From NCBI RefSeq assembly GCF_009796765.1, contig NZ_CP047023.1, positions 2,835,501-2,899,500 on the forward strand: a stretch of DNA of 64,000 bases. Direction: 5' to 3'. The position numbers were made by a program, and so were the translations under genes. The notes below the pieces were generated by a model that did no database searches, was not told the origin of the DNA, and was given only the letters and a program-made list of their open reading frames with translations. This stretch comes from Paraglaciecola sp. L3A3 (lineage in GTDB: Bacteria; Pseudomonadota; Gammaproteobacteria; Enterobacterales; Alteromonadaceae). This document shows, piece after piece, positions 8,784 to 20,083 of the stretch. Position 1 is the stretch's first letter; every line of letters begins with the position of its first letter.

Positions 8784-11168
8784 TCAATCCCTCAAAGATG
8801 CTTCAAATTTTTCTGATAACTCGGCCACAATCCCATCAACCGTTGCCTGAATGTCACTTTCTGCTAACGTCTTAGATTTATCCTGCAAGATAAGTGAAAT
8901 CGCGAGGCTTTTCTTACCTTCTGCAATTCCCTTCCCTTTATACACGTCAAACAAGTTTAGGCCAACTAGTTGATTTGCGCCAAATTTTTCGATACTAGTC
9001 AAAATTTCACCAACTACTTTATCATCGTCTACAACGATTGCAATGTCACGTCGATTTGCAGGAAATTTTGATATTTCTTCAGAAATAGGTAGTTTTTTTA
9101 CGCCAAGAGCATTAATTTCCAATTCAAATACGAAAGTACGGCCATTTAAACCTAATACTTTTTCAAACTGTGGATGAACCGCACCTAGATAACCAAGTAA
9201 TAGATTATCTTTATAAATTGCAGCACTTTGACCAGGGTGTAATGCGTTTTGCTGAACAGCAGTAAAGTAGTAGCCGGTCACACCTGCACTATCAAGTATG
9301 TTTTCAACATCACGCTTCACATCATAAAAATCTGCTGCGCGAGTAGCACTGTCCCAATTTTCTTCATTAAGATTACCGGTTATCACACCACTTAATACTA
9401 ATTCTTGTCTAACACCGGTTTTTTCTGACTTATCTGGGATAAATCTTAGTCCAGATTCAAATAGTCTAATTCTAGGTTGTTGACGCTTCTGGTTATAGGA
9501 AACGGCTTGCAACAAACCAGTCCATAAACTAACTCTCATCACAGACATTTCTGAGGAAATAGGATGAGGTAAAACTAAGCCTTCAATTTCAGGATATAAA
9601 AGAGTTTGTATTTTCGGATCAACAAATGAATAAGTAATGGCTTCTTGGTATTCACTTTCGACTAAAACTGTTTTTAGCTGTTTTAATTCTACTTTGCTCT
9701 CTTGATGTTTAGACATCTTAAGTGTCGATACTGGCGAAACGTTCGGAATTTGGTTGTAGCCGTAAACTCTAGCCACTTCTTCGATCAGATCTTCTTCAAT
9801 GCTAATATCAAAACGATAAGGAGGAACTGATACCTGCCAAATGCCATTTTCAAATGACATAGCAAAACCTAAACGCTGAATAATATCTGATACTTTATCT
9901 GCTGATATTTCAATACCTAATACACTCGTCAAACGATTATGTCTAAGTTTAACTGATTGTGTTTTAGGTATATGGCTTTGTTCAATAGCTTCAACTATAG
10001 GGCCGGCTTGACCACCAACAATATCTAATAATAAGGTGGTAGCTCGTTCCATAGCGGTTCTTTGTAACTCAGGATCAACGCCACGTTCGTAACGATGAGA
10101 TGCATCGGTGTGCAAGCCGTATTGTCTAGCTTTACCCATAATTGCATCACGCGCAAAAAATGCGCTTTCTAGAAATATATCTTTACTGGTTGAAGTAACG
10201 CCAGACTCTAAACCACCAAATATACCAGCCATAGCCAAAGGCTTATTAGAGTCTGCAATAACCAGTGTATTAGCTTGTAAAGTCACTTCATTGCCATCTA
10301 ACAGTGTTAGCTTCTCATCTTGTTTAGCAAGTCGAACAATTACATCGCCTTCAAGCTTGTCATTGTCAAAAGCATGCATCGGATGACCAAGCTCTAACAA
10401 CACAAAGTTTGTTACATCAACTACAGGATCAATACTTCTAATACCTGAACGTCTTAATTTTTCTACCATCCAAAGCGGACTGGTAGCATTGAGGTTAATA
10501 TTTTTTATTATACGCCCTAAATATCGAGGACAGGATTCAGGGTTAGCTAATTGAATATTTCTACTATCAGAAATTTCAGTCACGACATCAGCGACTACTT
10601 GCTCAGTAACATTCGTTTGATTTAGCACTCCAACTTCACGAGCTAAACCTTTGATACCTAAACAATCGGCACGGTTTGGCGTTAAATCCACTTCGATAGT
10701 GACATCATCTAAAGATAAATATTCTCTAATATCTTGACCAATAGGTGCATCTAAAGGCAGTTCTAAAATACCATCTGAATCTTCGGAAATGCCTAACTCA
10801 GAAAAGCTACATAACATACCAAATGAAGGTTGGCCTCGTAATTTTGCTTTCTTAATTTTAAAGTTACCAGGCAACACAGCCCCGACTTTGGCTACTGCAA
10901 CTTTTAAACCTTGACGACAATTCGGTGCACCACAAACGATATCAACGAGTTCATCGTCGCCGACATTGACTTTGGTAACTTGTAATTTGTCTGCATCTGG
11001 ATGTTGGCCACATTCAACTACTTCACCGACTACCACACCGCTAAATTCACCAGCAACGGCTTCTACACCATCAACTTCTAAACCGGCCATACTCAATTGC
11101 TCAGAAAGAGCATCTGTAGATATGGAAGGATTAACCCATTCTCTTAACCACTTTTCACTAAATTTCAT
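8784..11168 (-). CDS. pheT: Phenylalanyl-tRNA synthetase beta subunit
   Basis: The 794-residue subunit of the (alpha-beta)2 PheRS charges tRNA-Phe. Domains in order are an N-terminal EMAP/OB tRNA-binding region (about 40-150, [10 protein letters not shown]), the B3/4 editing domain (about 210-380), the B5 domain (about 400-475), the catalytic-like core, and a C-terminal FDX-ACB anticodon-binding domain (about 700-794, [13 protein letters not shown]). Length matches the family (~795). It begins 14 bases after the end of pheS, and ihfA follows within 4 bases. This tight spacing supports one transcript. Confidence 0.97.
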   Translation of the reverse strand: MKFSEKWLREWVNPSISTDALSEQLSMAGLEVDGVEAVAGEFSGVVVGEVVECGQHPDADKLQVTKVNVGDDELVDIVCGAPNCRQGLKVAVAKVGAVLPGNFKIKKAKLRGQPSFGMLCSFSELGISEDSDGILELPLDAPIGQDIREYLSLDDVTIEVDLTPNRADCLGIKGLAREVGVLNQTNVTEQVVADVVTEISDSRNIQLANPESCPRYLGRIIKNINLNATSPLWMVEKLRRSGIRSIDPVVDVTNFVLLELGHPMHAFDNDKLEGDVIVRLAKQDEKLTLLDGNEVTLQANTLVIADSNKPLAMAGIFGGLESGVTSTSKDIFLESAFFARDAIMGKARQYGLHTDASHRYERGVDPELQRTAMERATTLLLDIVGGQAGPIVEAIEQSHIPKTQSVKLRHNRLTSVLGIEISADKVSDIIQRLGFAMSFENGIWQVSVPPYRFDISIEEDLIEEVARVYGYNQIPNVSPVSTLKMSKHQESKVELKQLKTVLVESEYQEAITYSFVDPKIQTLLYPEIEGLVLPHPISSEMSVMRVSLWTGLLQAVSYNQKRQQPRIRLFESGLRFIPDKSEKTGVRQELVLSGVITGNLNEENWDSATRAADFYDVKRDVENILDSAGVTGYYFTAVQQNALHPGQSAAIYKDNLLLGYLGAVHPQFEKVLGLNGRTFVFELEINALGVKKLPISEEISKFPANRRDIAIVVDDDKVVGEILTSIEKFGANQLVGLNLFDVYKGKGIAEGKKSLAISLILQDKSKTLAESDIQATVDGIVAELSEKFEASLRD

Positions 11169-11182
11169 ATTCTTGGCTCGGC

Positions 11183-12432
<1,250 letters not shown>

Positions 12433-12467
12433 AGAAAGAAAAACGGCGAGCATCCTGCTCGCCGTTT
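12433..12467 (-). terminator. Intrinsic terminator after rplT
   Basis: A 12-bp perfect stem (AAACGGCGAGCA / TGCTCGCCGTTT, 12441-12452 and 12456-12467) with a 3-base loop is followed on the minus strand by a U-rich run (TTTTTCTTTC). It separates the infC-rpmI-rplT unit from pheST. Confidence 0.9.
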
Positions 12468-12512
12468 CCTGAAAGAACTTAAACTATTAATTAAAAAAAT
12501 TAGCTTAAAAAA

Positions 12513-12869
12513 TTAAGCTAATGCACCTTTAGCTGCATTTACTAACGCAACAAATGCATTTTTATCATGTACCGCTATGTCAGCTAAAATCTTACGATCG
12601 ATCTCAACAGATGCTTTTTTCAAACCATTGATGAAACGGCTGTAAGACATACCATTTTGACGAGAAGCAGCATTTATACGGGCAATCCATAATTGACGGA
12701 ATGTACGTTTTTTGTTGCGACGGTCACGATATGCATATTGACCAGCTTTTGTTACTGCTTGTACAGCAACGCGATAAACTCGACTACGAGCTCCATAATA
12801 ACCTTTGGCTTGTTTTAGTACCTTTTTATGTCGGGCACGTGCAACAACACCACGTTTTACTCTTGCCAT
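12513..12869 (-). CDS. rplT: 50S ribosomal protein L20
   Basis: The 118-residue basic protein has the canonical start [19 protein letters not shown] and the typical [22 protein letters not shown] segment. It binds 23S rRNA during early 50S assembly. In gammaproteobacteria it also represses translation of its own operon. It follows rpmI by 17 bases and is followed by a strong terminator. Confidence 0.98.
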   Translation of the reverse strand: MARVKRGVVARARHKKVLKQAKGYYGARSRVYRVAVQAVTKAGQYAYRDRRNKKRTFRQLWIARINAASRQNGMSYSRFINGLKKASVEIDRKILADIAVHDKNAFVALVNAAKGALA

Positions 12870-12886
12870 ATTCTAAGTCTCCTGTT

Positions 12887-13084
12887 TTAAACGTAAGGTA
12901 ACATGCGTTGAATTAACGCAGTGTCGGCCACATGGACCAATTTTTTGCCACGTAAGTGACGTTTACGCTTAGAACTCTTCTTAGTCAAAATATGACGTAA
13001 GTGAGACTGTTTACTCTTGAAGCGACCCGAAGCAGTTTTAATAAAACGCTTCGCAGCTCCACGGTGTGATTTCATTTTAGGCAT
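12887..13084 (-). CDS. rpmI: 50S ribosomal protein L35
   Basis: The 65-residue basic protein has the family start [14 protein letters not shown] and end [24 protein letters not shown] before the ATG serves as ribosome site. The 116-base spacer to infC is where L20 autoregulation acts in E. coli. A pseudoknot could not be established here by eye. Confidence 0.98.
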   Translation of the reverse strand: MPKMKSHRGAAKRFIKTASGRFKSKQSHLRHILTKKSSKRKRHLRGKKLVHVADTALIQRMLPYV

Positions 13085-13200
13085 TGCTAAAACTCCGCAT
13101 TGTTAATAACTTATCGTGTTGCAGACACTCAAAGTTTAAGTTACATATTTAGCAGCAAGGTGAGAACGGGGGCAGAATCCGAACTACTTGTAGACCTTAA

Positions 13201-13743
13201 CTACTTCTTAATTGGGGCAAGCACCATGATCATCTGACGACCCTCTACCCTATTTGGGAAAGATTCGCAGTTGGCAATGTCTTCTAAATCAGTGCGAACA
13301 CGTTTTAGTTGTTCAATGCCAATCTCTTGGTGTGCCATTTCACGTCCGCGAAAACGAATCGTTACTTTGGCCTTGTCACCCGCTTCTAGAAAGCGACGCA
13401 GGTTGCGCAGTTTTACCTGGTAATCGCCTTCATCAGTGCCAGGGCGAAATTTAATCTCCTTGACCTGAATTTGCTTCTGTTTTTTCTTTTGTTCTTTAAG
13501 TGTCTTGCTCTTTTCGAACAAGAACTTACCGTAATCCATTACTTTACATACTGGCGGCTCAGCATTAGGGCTAATTTCAACCAAGTCTAAACTTGCTTGT
13601 TCGGCAGTAGCCATAGCTTCATTGATAGACACTACGCCTAAAGGTTCACCATCTTTACCAACCAAACGTACTTCATTTAATGTAATTTCTTCGTTAATTC
13701 GAGCTTTATTCGAATCTTTAGCCTTCATGTTAGCGCTTTTAAT
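13201..13743 (-). CDS. infC: Translation initiation factor IF-3 (AUU start)
   Basis: IF-3 binds the 30S subunit and monitors start codons and initiator tRNA. The sequence contains the N-domain ([24 protein letters not shown]), the linker ([20 protein letters not shown]) and the C-domain ([27 protein letters not shown]). The first in-frame ATG is at 13728, but it is badly placed for the ribosome site. GGAGG lies 8 bases upstream of an in-frame ATT at 13743 (ATT AAA AGC...). This matches the AUU start used for IF-3 autoregulation in enterobacteria, so I begin the gene there (181 codons including Met). It lies 23 bases after thrS. Confidence 0.93.
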   Translation of the reverse strand: MKSANMKAKDSNKARINEEITLNEVRLVGKDGEPLGVVSINEAMATAEQASLDLVEISPNAEPPVCKVMDYGKFLFEKSKTLKEQKKKQKQIQVKEIKFRPGTDEGDYQVKLRNLRRFLEAGDKAKVTIRFRGREMAHQEIGIEQLKRVRTDLEDIANCESFPNRVEGRQMIMVLAPIKK

Positions 13744-13766
13744 ATGTTATTCCTCCAAAAAATTAA

Positions 13767-15680
13767 TCAGATATGTTTGTTGTCAACTTCTAACATGGTT
13801 TTGTCGATAAATGCCTCAATGGACATTTTACCTAGGTCATCACCTTTACGCGAACGCACTGCGATTTCACCACTTTCCATCTCTTTATCGCCAACAACAA
13901 GCAAATATGGGACACGCTTCAGCGTGTGCTCGCGGATCTTAAAGCCTATCTTCTCATTTCTCAAGTCTAACTTTGCTCTAATACCACTTTCTTTTAGTTT
14001 TTTTAGTACTTTTTGCGAATAATCGGCCTGTTTATCGGTAATATTCAAAATTACAGCTTGTGTGGGTGCTAACCAAAGTGGGAATAAGCCAGAATATTCT
14101 TCAATTAAGATACCAATGAAACGTTCTAACGAACCTAAAATTGCTCTGTGGATCATAACAGGCACTTTTCGTTCACCATCTTCAGCAACATAAGTTGAAC
14201 CTAAACGACCAGGCATAGAGAAATCAAGTTGTACTGTTCCACATTGCCAAGCTCGGTCTAAACAGTCATGTAAAGTAAATTCAATTTTGGGTCCGTAAAA
14301 AGCGCCTTCACCTGGAAGGTACTGAAATTCAATGCCTTTAGTGGTTAGCGCTTCTGCTAATTCTTTTTCAGCTTTATCCCACATTTCTTCACTGCCTACT
14401 CTTTGCTCTGGGCGAGTAGACAATTTCACAGAGATAGCTTCAAAACCAAAAATTTTGTAGATTTCATAGACAGAATCAATACATCCACCTACTTCAGCCA
14501 AAATTTGCTCTTCAGTACAGAAAATATGCGCATCATCTTGAGTAAAACCCCGTACCCGCATTAGTCCGTGCAGTGCACCTGAAGGTTCGTTACGGTGACA
14601 ACAACCGAACTCAGCCATGCGTAGCGGTAAATCACGATAGGATTTTAGGCCTTGATTAAAGATTTGTACGTGACCAGGGCAGTTCATAGGTTTTACCGCA
14701 TATTCACGTTTTTCAGAGGTTGTGGTGAACATGTGTTCTGAATATTTATCCCAGTGACCTGATTTTTCCCATAAGCTTCGGTCCATCATTAACGGCGCTT
14801 TGACTTCTTGATAATCATATTCACGTAATTTGCCACGGATAAATTTCTCAAGTTCGGTATATATACTCCAACCATCATTGTGCCAAAACACCATTCCCGG
14901 TGCTTCTTCTTGCCAATGGAATAAATCTAGTGATTTACCAATTTTGCGGTGGTCACGTTTTTCTGCTTCTTCTAATCTATTTAAATACGCTTTAAGTTGT
15001 TTTTTATCTGCCCAAGCTGTGCCATAAACACGTTGCAACATTTTATTGTCGCTATCACCACGCCAATAAGCACCAGCGACCTTCATCAATTTAAAGTGTT
15101 GGCAAAAGCGCATGTTCGGTACATGAGGACCGCGACACATGTCGATATATTCTTCATGATGGTACAAAGCAGGTTGATCATCTTTAGCAATGTTTTCATC
15201 AAGGATCTGTATTTTATAAGTCTCGCCACGAGCTTCAAAGGTGTCTCTGGCTTCTTGCCAAGTTCCCACCTTTTTAACCACCTCATAGTTGGTTTTTGCT
15301 AGTTCAAGCATACGTTTTTCAATTTTGACTAGATCTTCATCGTTTAATGAATGTTCCATATCAATATCGTAATAAAAACCGTTATCAATAGTTGGGCCTA
15401 TTGCCATTTTCACGTCGGGGTAAAGTTGCTTAATAGCATGACCAATTAAGTGGGCGCAGGAGTGGCGGATAATTTCTAGCCCATCTTCATCTTTCGCTGT
15501 GATGATTTGCAATTTAGCGTCTTTTTCAATTAATTCACAAGCGTCAACTCGAACGCCGTCGACTTTACCGGCAATAGTAGCCTTAGCTAAACCAGGACCT
15601 ATGTCATTAGCGACATCAAGTACAGAAACTGCATGATCAAATTGGCGTTGACTACCATCGGGAAGAGTAATTATGGGCAT
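13767..15680 (-). CDS. thrS: Threonyl-tRNA synthetase
   Basis: The 637-residue class II synthetase charges tRNA-Thr and edits serine. Domains are TGS (1-62, [14 protein letters not shown]), the N2 editing domain (about 65-220, [16 protein letters not shown]), the catalytic core (about 240-535; [36 protein letters not shown]) and the anticodon-binding domain (about 535-637). Conserved zinc ligands (C in MNCPG and two histidines) are present. The start ATG at 15680 follows AAGGA. The leader contains the operator hairpin described separately, consistent with translational autoregulation. Confidence 0.98.
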   Translation of the reverse strand: MPIITLPDGSQRQFDHAVSVLDVANDIGPGLAKATIAGKVDGVRVDACELIEKDAKLQIITAKDEDGLEIIRHSCAHLIGHAIKQLYPDVKMAIGPTIDNGFYYDIDMEHSLNDEDLVKIEKRMLELAKTNYEVVKKVGTWQEARDTFEARGETYKIQILDENIAKDDQPALYHHEEYIDMCRGPHVPNMRFCQHFKLMKVAGAYWRGDSDNKMLQRVYGTAWADKKQLKAYLNRLEEAEKRDHRKIGKSLDLFHWQEEAPGMVFWHNDGWSIYTELEKFIRGKLREYDYQEVKAPLMMDRSLWEKSGHWDKYSEHMFTTTSEKREYAVKPMNCPGHVQIFNQGLKSYRDLPLRMAEFGCCHRNEPSGALHGLMRVRGFTQDDAHIFCTEEQILAEVGGCIDSVYEIYKIFGFEAISVKLSTRPEQRVGSEEMWDKAEKELAEALTTKGIEFQYLPGEGAFYGPKIEFTLHDCLDRAWQCGTVQLDFSMPGRLGSTYVAEDGERKVPVMIHRAILGSLERFIGILIEEYSGLFPLWLAPTQAVILNITDKQADYSQKVLKKLKESGIRAKLDLRNEKIGFKIREHTLKRVPYLLVVGDKEMESGEIAVRSRKGDDLGKMSIEAFIDKTMLEVDNKHI

Positions 15681-15700
15681 AGTTAATCCTTAATGCAGTG

Positions 15701-15721
15701 GTGACACCTACCAAGCGCCAC
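15701..15721 (-). promoter_or_regulatory. thrS translational operator: anticodon-like hairpin with GGU loop
   Basis: On the minus strand GTGGCGC / GTGTCAC forms a 7-bp stem (two G-U pairs) closing a 7-base loop UUGGUAG. Read as an anticodon loop this is U32-U33-G34-G35-U36-A37-G38, so it displays the threonine anticodon GGU. It ends 20 bases before the start codon and is followed by a segment (CACCACTGCA...AAGGAT) resembling the E. coli thrS operator. Established knowledge: E. coli ThrRS binds such a mimic to block ribosome loading. Function here is inferred. Confidence 0.8.
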
Positions 15722-15754
15722 ATGCGAATGTTTTTCAATAGGGTGTAAACCCCA

Positions 15755-15786
15755 AGACAAAAATAAAAAACACCCAAACGGGTGTC
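15755..15786 (-). promoter_or_regulatory. Second thrS leader hairpin with U-rich tail
   Basis: A 6-bp GC-rich stem ACACCC / GGGTGT with loop GTTT (15770-15785) is followed on the minus strand by a U-rich stretch (TTTTTTATTTTT). It could be the counterpart of domain 4 of the E. coli operator (second ThrRS site) with its single-stranded U-rich linker. It could also be a transcription attenuator. Its second arm could alternatively pair with ACACCC about 25 bases downstream. Confidence 0.55.
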
Positions 15787-15827
15787 AGTAATAATAGATA
15801 AAATTCTACAACTATTAATTGCGCAAT

Positions 15828-15857
15828 ATTATACAGAGATATGCTTTAGCTATGCAA
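15828..15857 (-). promoter_or_regulatory. Sigma-70 promoter for thrS
   Basis: On the minus strand TTGCAT (15852-15857) and TATAAT (15828-15833) are separated by 18 bases. Transcription should start near 15821, giving a leader of about 140 bases that carries both hairpins. Confidence 0.7.
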
Positions 15858-15980
15858 TGAAGATCCATAAAGTTAATTACTAAATGATATAAAAAAACCG
15901 AATTTGATTACTTAATCAAAGATACAAAACTGCCAAATACACCATAATAAAAGAGCACTCATTTATTTTGGATTATTGTT

Positions 15981-16841
15981 ATGTGGCATTTTATTAGCGA
16001 ACAAATCAGTCAAAGTACCCAGCACGAGTTTATTTGTGACGATGTGCGAGAAATGCCAGAAGGCAACAGTCATCAAACATTTCGAATATCTGATGGTAAA
16101 AATAGATTTTTCGTAAAAGTAAATGACAAAGTCAAGCTCAGTAATTTCCAAGCAGAAGCAGAGGGCTTAGAACACTTATCTAAAACACATCTATTTAAGG
16201 TTCCTAAAGTAATTACTAGTGGGATTGTATCTAATCACAGTTTTTTAGCCCTTGAGTACATACATCTGTGTGCAGGGTCTAACGATGAACATTATAAATT
16301 CGGTCAATGTCTGGCCAATATGCATCAACAAAATAGTCAACAAATGTATGGCTGGCAAGAAGACAATTTCATTGGACTGACGCCACAAGTCAACAAATGG
16401 CATAAACATTGGAGCCATTTTTTTGCTGAACAACGCATTGGTTTTATGTTGCAGTTACTCGCAGAAAAAGGGCATAAACTAGCCGATATAGATAAAGTAG
16501 TACATTCAGTGGAAAAACTATTAGCTGGACATAATCCTTTACCTTCAATGTTACATGGAGACTTATGGTCAAATAATACCGGTTTTTATAAGCAACAAGC
16601 TGTGATATTTGATCCCGCATTTTATTTTGGCGATAGAGAAACAGATTTAGCCATGACAGAATTATTCGGCCGTTTTCCAGATTCATTTTATCAGGGATAT
16701 GATAATATTTGGCCTTTAGATAATGACTATATATATCGCAAACCTATTTACCAACTTTATCACACACTTAATCATGCACTATTATTCGAAGGCTATTACT
16801 TAGATAGCGCCAAAGTCATTTTGAAAAATTTAGATGACTAG
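15981..16841 (+). CDS. Fructosamine kinase family protein
   Basis: The 286-residue small-molecule kinase has the aminoglycoside-phosphotransferase/fructosamine-kinase fold. The sequence shows a nucleotide-binding N-lobe (FRISDGKNRFFVKVN, with the ATP-binding lysine), the catalytic loop HGDLWSNN near residue 192, and the metal-binding DPAFYFGDRETDLAM. Family members phosphorylate ketosamines such as ribulosamine or fructosamine on proteins to help reverse glycation. It is cytosolic. Length is typical. It is followed closely by the SDR gene. Confidence 0.9.
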   Translation: MWHFISEQISQSTQHEFICDDVREMPEGNSHQTFRISDGKNRFFVKVNDKVKLSNFQAEAEGLEHLSKTHLFKVPKVITSGIVSNHSFLALEYIHLCAGSNDEHYKFGQCLANMHQQNSQQMYGWQEDNFIGLTPQVNKWHKHWSHFFAEQRIGFMLQLLAEKGHKLADIDKVVHSVEKLLAGHNPLPSMLHGDLWSNNTGFYKQQAVIFDPAFYFGDRETDLAMTELFGRFPDSFYQGYDNIWPLDNDYIYRKPIYQLYHTLNHALLFEGYYLDSAKVILKNLDD

Positions 16842-16907
16842 TTTTTATTGCTGGGCTTTAGTTAAGTTCGACGATATGCTTTGTTTTTTCTTTATATTTA
16901 AGTGCTA

Positions 16908-17651
16908 ATGAATAACAAAGTCACATTTATTACTGGTAGTGCGAAACGTATAGGCGCATTCACTGCCAGATACCTACATAATTTAGGATCCAATATAGTA
17001 GTGCATTGTAATCACTCCCGTTTAGAGGCTGAAACATTATGCAAAGATCTTAATCTCATCAGGCCTAAATCAGCTCGCTTAGTACAAGGTGATCTATCAG
17101 ACTTATCCGTTATTGAACGAGTGGGACAACAAGCCATAGATGCCTTTGGTCAAATAGATGTATTAATTAATAACGCCTCATCATTTTACCCTACCCCAAT
17201 CGGTACTATTACTGGAGAAGATTGGCACAGTTTAGTGGGCAGTAATATGCAAGGGCCACTATTTTTATCACAATATTGCCAGCCAGAACTTGCCAAAAAT
17301 AATGGTTGTATTATTAATATGGTTGATATTCATGCAGCTAAACCTTTAAAACAACATACCTTATATTGCATGGCTAAATCGGCTTTAGTGACAATGACTC
17401 AATCATTAGCATTAGAGTTGGCCCCAAGCATAAGAGTAAACGGGGTGGCACCAGGGGCTATATTGTGGCCAGAACAGAATATGTCAGATAAAGATAAAAA
17501 CGAAATATTAAAACACATACCCGCCCAACGTTTAGGCCAGGTTGAAGACATTGCTCATGCTATCTCGTATTTAATTTCTGCAACTTATGTGTCTGGACAA
17601 ATCCTTGCGGTTGATGGAGGGCGAAGTATTTCCTCACAGACAAAAGGCTAA
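16908..17651 (+). CDS. SDR family pteridine-reductase-like oxidoreductase
   Basis: The short-chain dehydrogenase of about 247 residues begins at ATG 16908; a GTG at 16902 is an alternative. It has a TGSAKRIG nucleotide-binding motif, where the arginine is typical of NADPH-dependent pteridine reductases such as FolM. NNAS is present, as is the catalytic YCMAK. The C-terminal VSGQILAVDGGRS is standard for SDRs. Established knowledge: FolM reduces dihydromonapterin or dihydrofolate. The assignment is from motif spelling, so another SDR substrate is possible. The next gene starts 5 bases later. Confidence 0.8.
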   Translation: MNNKVTFITGSAKRIGAFTARYLHNLGSNIVVHCNHSRLEAETLCKDLNLIRPKSARLVQGDLSDLSVIERVGQQAIDAFGQIDVLINNASSFYPTPIGTITGEDWHSLVGSNMQGPLFLSQYCQPELAKNNGCIINMVDIHAAKPLKQHTLYCMAKSALVTMTQSLALELAPSIRVNGVAPGAILWPEQNMSDKDKNEILKHIPAQRLGQVEDIAHAISYLISATYVSGQILAVDGGRSISSQTKG

Positions 17652-17656
17652 GGTAG

Positions 17657-18676
17657 ATGATCTTAGCTAAACTGATAATTACTATGTTTGTGAGTTGTTT
17701 TTTATTTTCATGTAATAACAACAAACAACTCCCATATTTAATAGATGACTATCAACAACGTTTAGCCAATATAATAGATAAAGATACGCCAAACCTAAAA
17801 CAAGTTAGTCTAGCGCCCTACCCTCATTTGGCTGAGCGCCCCCTTAATATCAGCGAAACGACTATTAAACTGTTTGAGTTTTATCAGTTAAAACCTTGTC
17901 AGTTATATTCTTTAGTGGCCGAACGAAATACCACTTTAGGTCGCTTACAGTTACCTTCGACTCGGTACCTATACGAACATCAATTACTAGCAGCCATAGG
18001 GCAATGCATACAAATCATCAACAATGAAGAATTACTGCTAAAACTAAAAAACTGGCAACAAATAAAATTAAACAACATCACGAATGTGTGGGCAGAACTC
18101 ATTCAAAACAGTAGTGAAATGAAATATGCACTGAGTACAAATCAACATTATGTATTGGGCACAGCAGAAGATGGGATAAGTGCCAGTAAAGAAGCATTTC
18201 ATTATTTAATTAATTTGGAGCAAAATCAAGAAATCAACGCTAGTGAATTAGAACATCATTTACAACAAATAAAACACTTCGCCCTACCCGCCAAATTATG
18301 GTTAAGTCAAACCACATTAACTAAGCAATTAAACCAATCAACCCAATGGCTAAAGCAGCATAACCATCAATTAAAATGTAAAAATGGTAGAGCTGAAACT
18401 AAAGTTAAATATATGGCGAATGTATTTCAGTTATATTTTATTGAAAAAATTCAACCGATAGCCAGCAGAATAAATGACTATCAGTACCAACTAAGTCCTA
18501 TTTTCACACAGCTTAGTCAACAATCGAATTTATCTACCAGTTTTACCATGTATGTAAAACACCATAACAAAACAGGCTTTAGCGCATATCAATTTGCAAT
18601 GTCTCAACATATACAATTTTGGCAAGGGCTATTTAAGCGCTGTAATATCGCCCCGGGTAGTATCTTTAAGAATTGA
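17657..18676 (+). CDS. DUF3080 family lipoprotein
   Basis: The 339-residue protein has a lipoprotein signal peptide (MFVSCFLFSC, Cys about 19), so it should be anchored in the envelope. The rest is helical and polar, with family features such as DYQQRLANII, APYPHLAERPL and RNTTLGRLQLPSTRYLYE that fit DUF3080, a family restricted mainly to gammaproteobacteria. No enzymatic motif is visible and the function is unknown. It is only 5 bases downstream of the SDR gene, so it is part of that operon. Confidence 0.8.
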   Translation: MILAKLIITMFVSCFLFSCNNNKQLPYLIDDYQQRLANIIDKDTPNLKQVSLAPYPHLAERPLNISETTIKLFEFYQLKPCQLYSLVAERNTTLGRLQLPSTRYLYEHQLLAAIGQCIQIINNEELLLKLKNWQQIKLNNITNVWAELIQNSSEMKYALSTNQHYVLGTAEDGISASKEAFHYLINLEQNQEINASELEHHLQQIKHFALPAKLWLSQTTLTKQLNQSTQWLKQHNHQLKCKNGRAETKVKYMANVFQLYFIEKIQPIASRINDYQYQLSPIFTQLSQQSNLSTSFTMYVKHHNKTGFSAYQFAMSQHIQFWQGLFKRCNIAPGSIFKN

Positions 18677-18929
18677 GTAGTAGCCATTGAAAATATGGTT
18701 TTCCCATTTTTGTGATTATCTCAACTATTGAGGCGCAAAAGTTAATCAATGTTTATCTGTTTTTGAGAAAAGGCCCTAAGTTAGCCAATCAAATACATTT
18801 GAATTGTACATTTACTGAACATTCAATCAATTATAGGAAAAAATGGCTTGCAGAGCCATCAGACCATAGTTATTATACGCGCCGCTTCAGACGCAATGTT
18901 TGTAGTAGATTTTACAAAGATAGTAAAAT

Positions 18930-19006
18930 ACAACCGTAGCTCAGCTGGTTAGAGCACCACCTTGACATGGTGGGGGTCGGTGGTTCGAGTCCACTCGGTT
19001 GTACCA
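18930..19006 (+). tRNA. tRNA-Val(GAC)
   Basis: The 77-base cloverleaf has acceptor stem ACAACCG / CGGTTGT, D-arm GCTCAGCTGGTTAGAGC, an anticodon loop with GAC, T-arm GGTTCGAGTCC and an encoded CCA end. It closely resembles the common bacterial tRNA-Val(GAC). It lies in a 615-bp region otherwise free of genes; a small frame that runs into its 5' end (18712-18939) is not a gene. Confidence 0.97.
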
Positions 19007-19230
19007 ATTCTAAACCTTTCAGAGTTAATTAAAACTAAAAAGAAACCATCTAAATCTACTCTAAGCCCTTGATTCGTTTTTTTGAAAAATACATCGATGT
19101 AATGGAATTTAATAGTAAATTAGCGGGTAGACTTTGACGTCCTCAATTAAATATTCTTATAATCATTATCAAGTACTAACATCGCTATATCGATTATGCC
19201 GAAAGAGTAGATAGAACTTTAACAAGCAAG

Positions 19231-19259
19231 AATAAAAAAGCCCAAGGATAAATTGGGCT
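19231..19259 (-). terminator. Intrinsic terminator after the DUF1080 gene
   Basis: AGCCCAA / TTGGGCT forms a 7-bp stem. On the minus strand it is followed by TTTTTTATT, directly downstream of the DUF1080 lipoprotein gene. Confidence 0.85.
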
Positions 19260-19291
19260 AAATTAAATAGGCTTTTATTGTTCAGGACAAT

Positions 19292-19990
19292 TTATTTCAA
19301 CTCAGTCACAAATACGTTTCTAAAACGCACAATATTATCTGTTTTGCCAGTTTTACGTAACTTTTCGCTACCGTGATGCTGTAAACCGATAAAGCCTTCT
19401 TTTAATTTATTATCTAAAACATGAGTGGTTAACACACCATTCAAATAAATTTTAATTTCGTTGTCGATACACTCAATACGATAGCTGTTCCATTCAAGAT
19501 GTTTATAAGCATTAGCCATTTCATCTGTCCATTTGGGCAAAAAATTCTTTTCAAAGTCAGCATCTAAGTTAGAACGGGTTTTATGCACTGGGTGTAACCA
19601 TTGGCGTCCTGCTTGATGATATAAACCACCACTCCATTTACGAGGACTAGGATCAACTTCAGCTTGGTACCCTGCGGCTTCTACTCTCTTTCCCTTTTTA
19701 ATAGCGCTGCCTCTAAACATAAAGCCAGAGTTACTGTATTCGCTGACGTCGGGTAATATAACCTCGCCAGTTAAAATAAAGTTTTTATAACGCTTTTTAG
19801 TGGTCAAGAATAAGTTACCTGTTGAATTCAAGACTAACTCATCGCCTATCATTTCGGCTGTTCCGTAATCGTATATATTAGAAAATTGAGATAATTCAGC
19901 ATCTAATAGGGATTTGGGTTGTGGCTGTCCATCTATGACACAGCCCGCTAGAAGTGCAACAGACAATAAAATACTTAGTACTGATTTCAT
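19292..19990 (-). CDS. DUF1080 lipoprotein (3-keto-glycoside hydrolase-like)
   Basis: The 232-residue protein has a lipoprotein signal (LLSVALLAGC, Cys about 17) and a DUF1080 concanavalin-like beta-sandwich. Visible blocks are GELVLNST-like strands, NFILTGEVILPDVSEYSNSGFMFRG, AAGYQAEVDP, WNSYRIECIDNEIKIYLNGVL and IGLQHHG. Established knowledge: members of this fold have been linked to cleavage of 3-keto-glycosides. It lies near the AraC gene and the P450 module, so a role in surface handling of modified sugars is plausible but inferred. It has its own terminator. Confidence 0.8.
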   Translation of the reverse strand: MKSVLSILLSVALLAGCVIDGQPQPKSLLDAELSQFSNIYDYGTAEMIGDELVLNSTGNLFLTTKKRYKNFILTGEVILPDVSEYSNSGFMFRGSAIKKGKRVEAAGYQAEVDPSPRKWSGGLYHQAGRQWLHPVHKTRSNLDADFEKNFLPKWTDEMANAYKHLEWNSYRIECIDNEIKIYLNGVLTTHVLDNKLKEGFIGLQHHGSEKLRKTGKTDNIVRFRNVFVTELK

Positions 19991-20083
19991 AATATGCTCA
20001 TTGTTAAATAATTGTTTAAGACTTGTCGTACTAGGTTACCTACTTTTTAACAAAAAAAGAAGTCATGCCAGTTTTATTTTTGG

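Noticed and set aside
18712..18939. 75-codon frame upstream of tRNA-Val
   Set aside because: It runs into the tRNA gene, has no recognisable protein features and no ribosome site.
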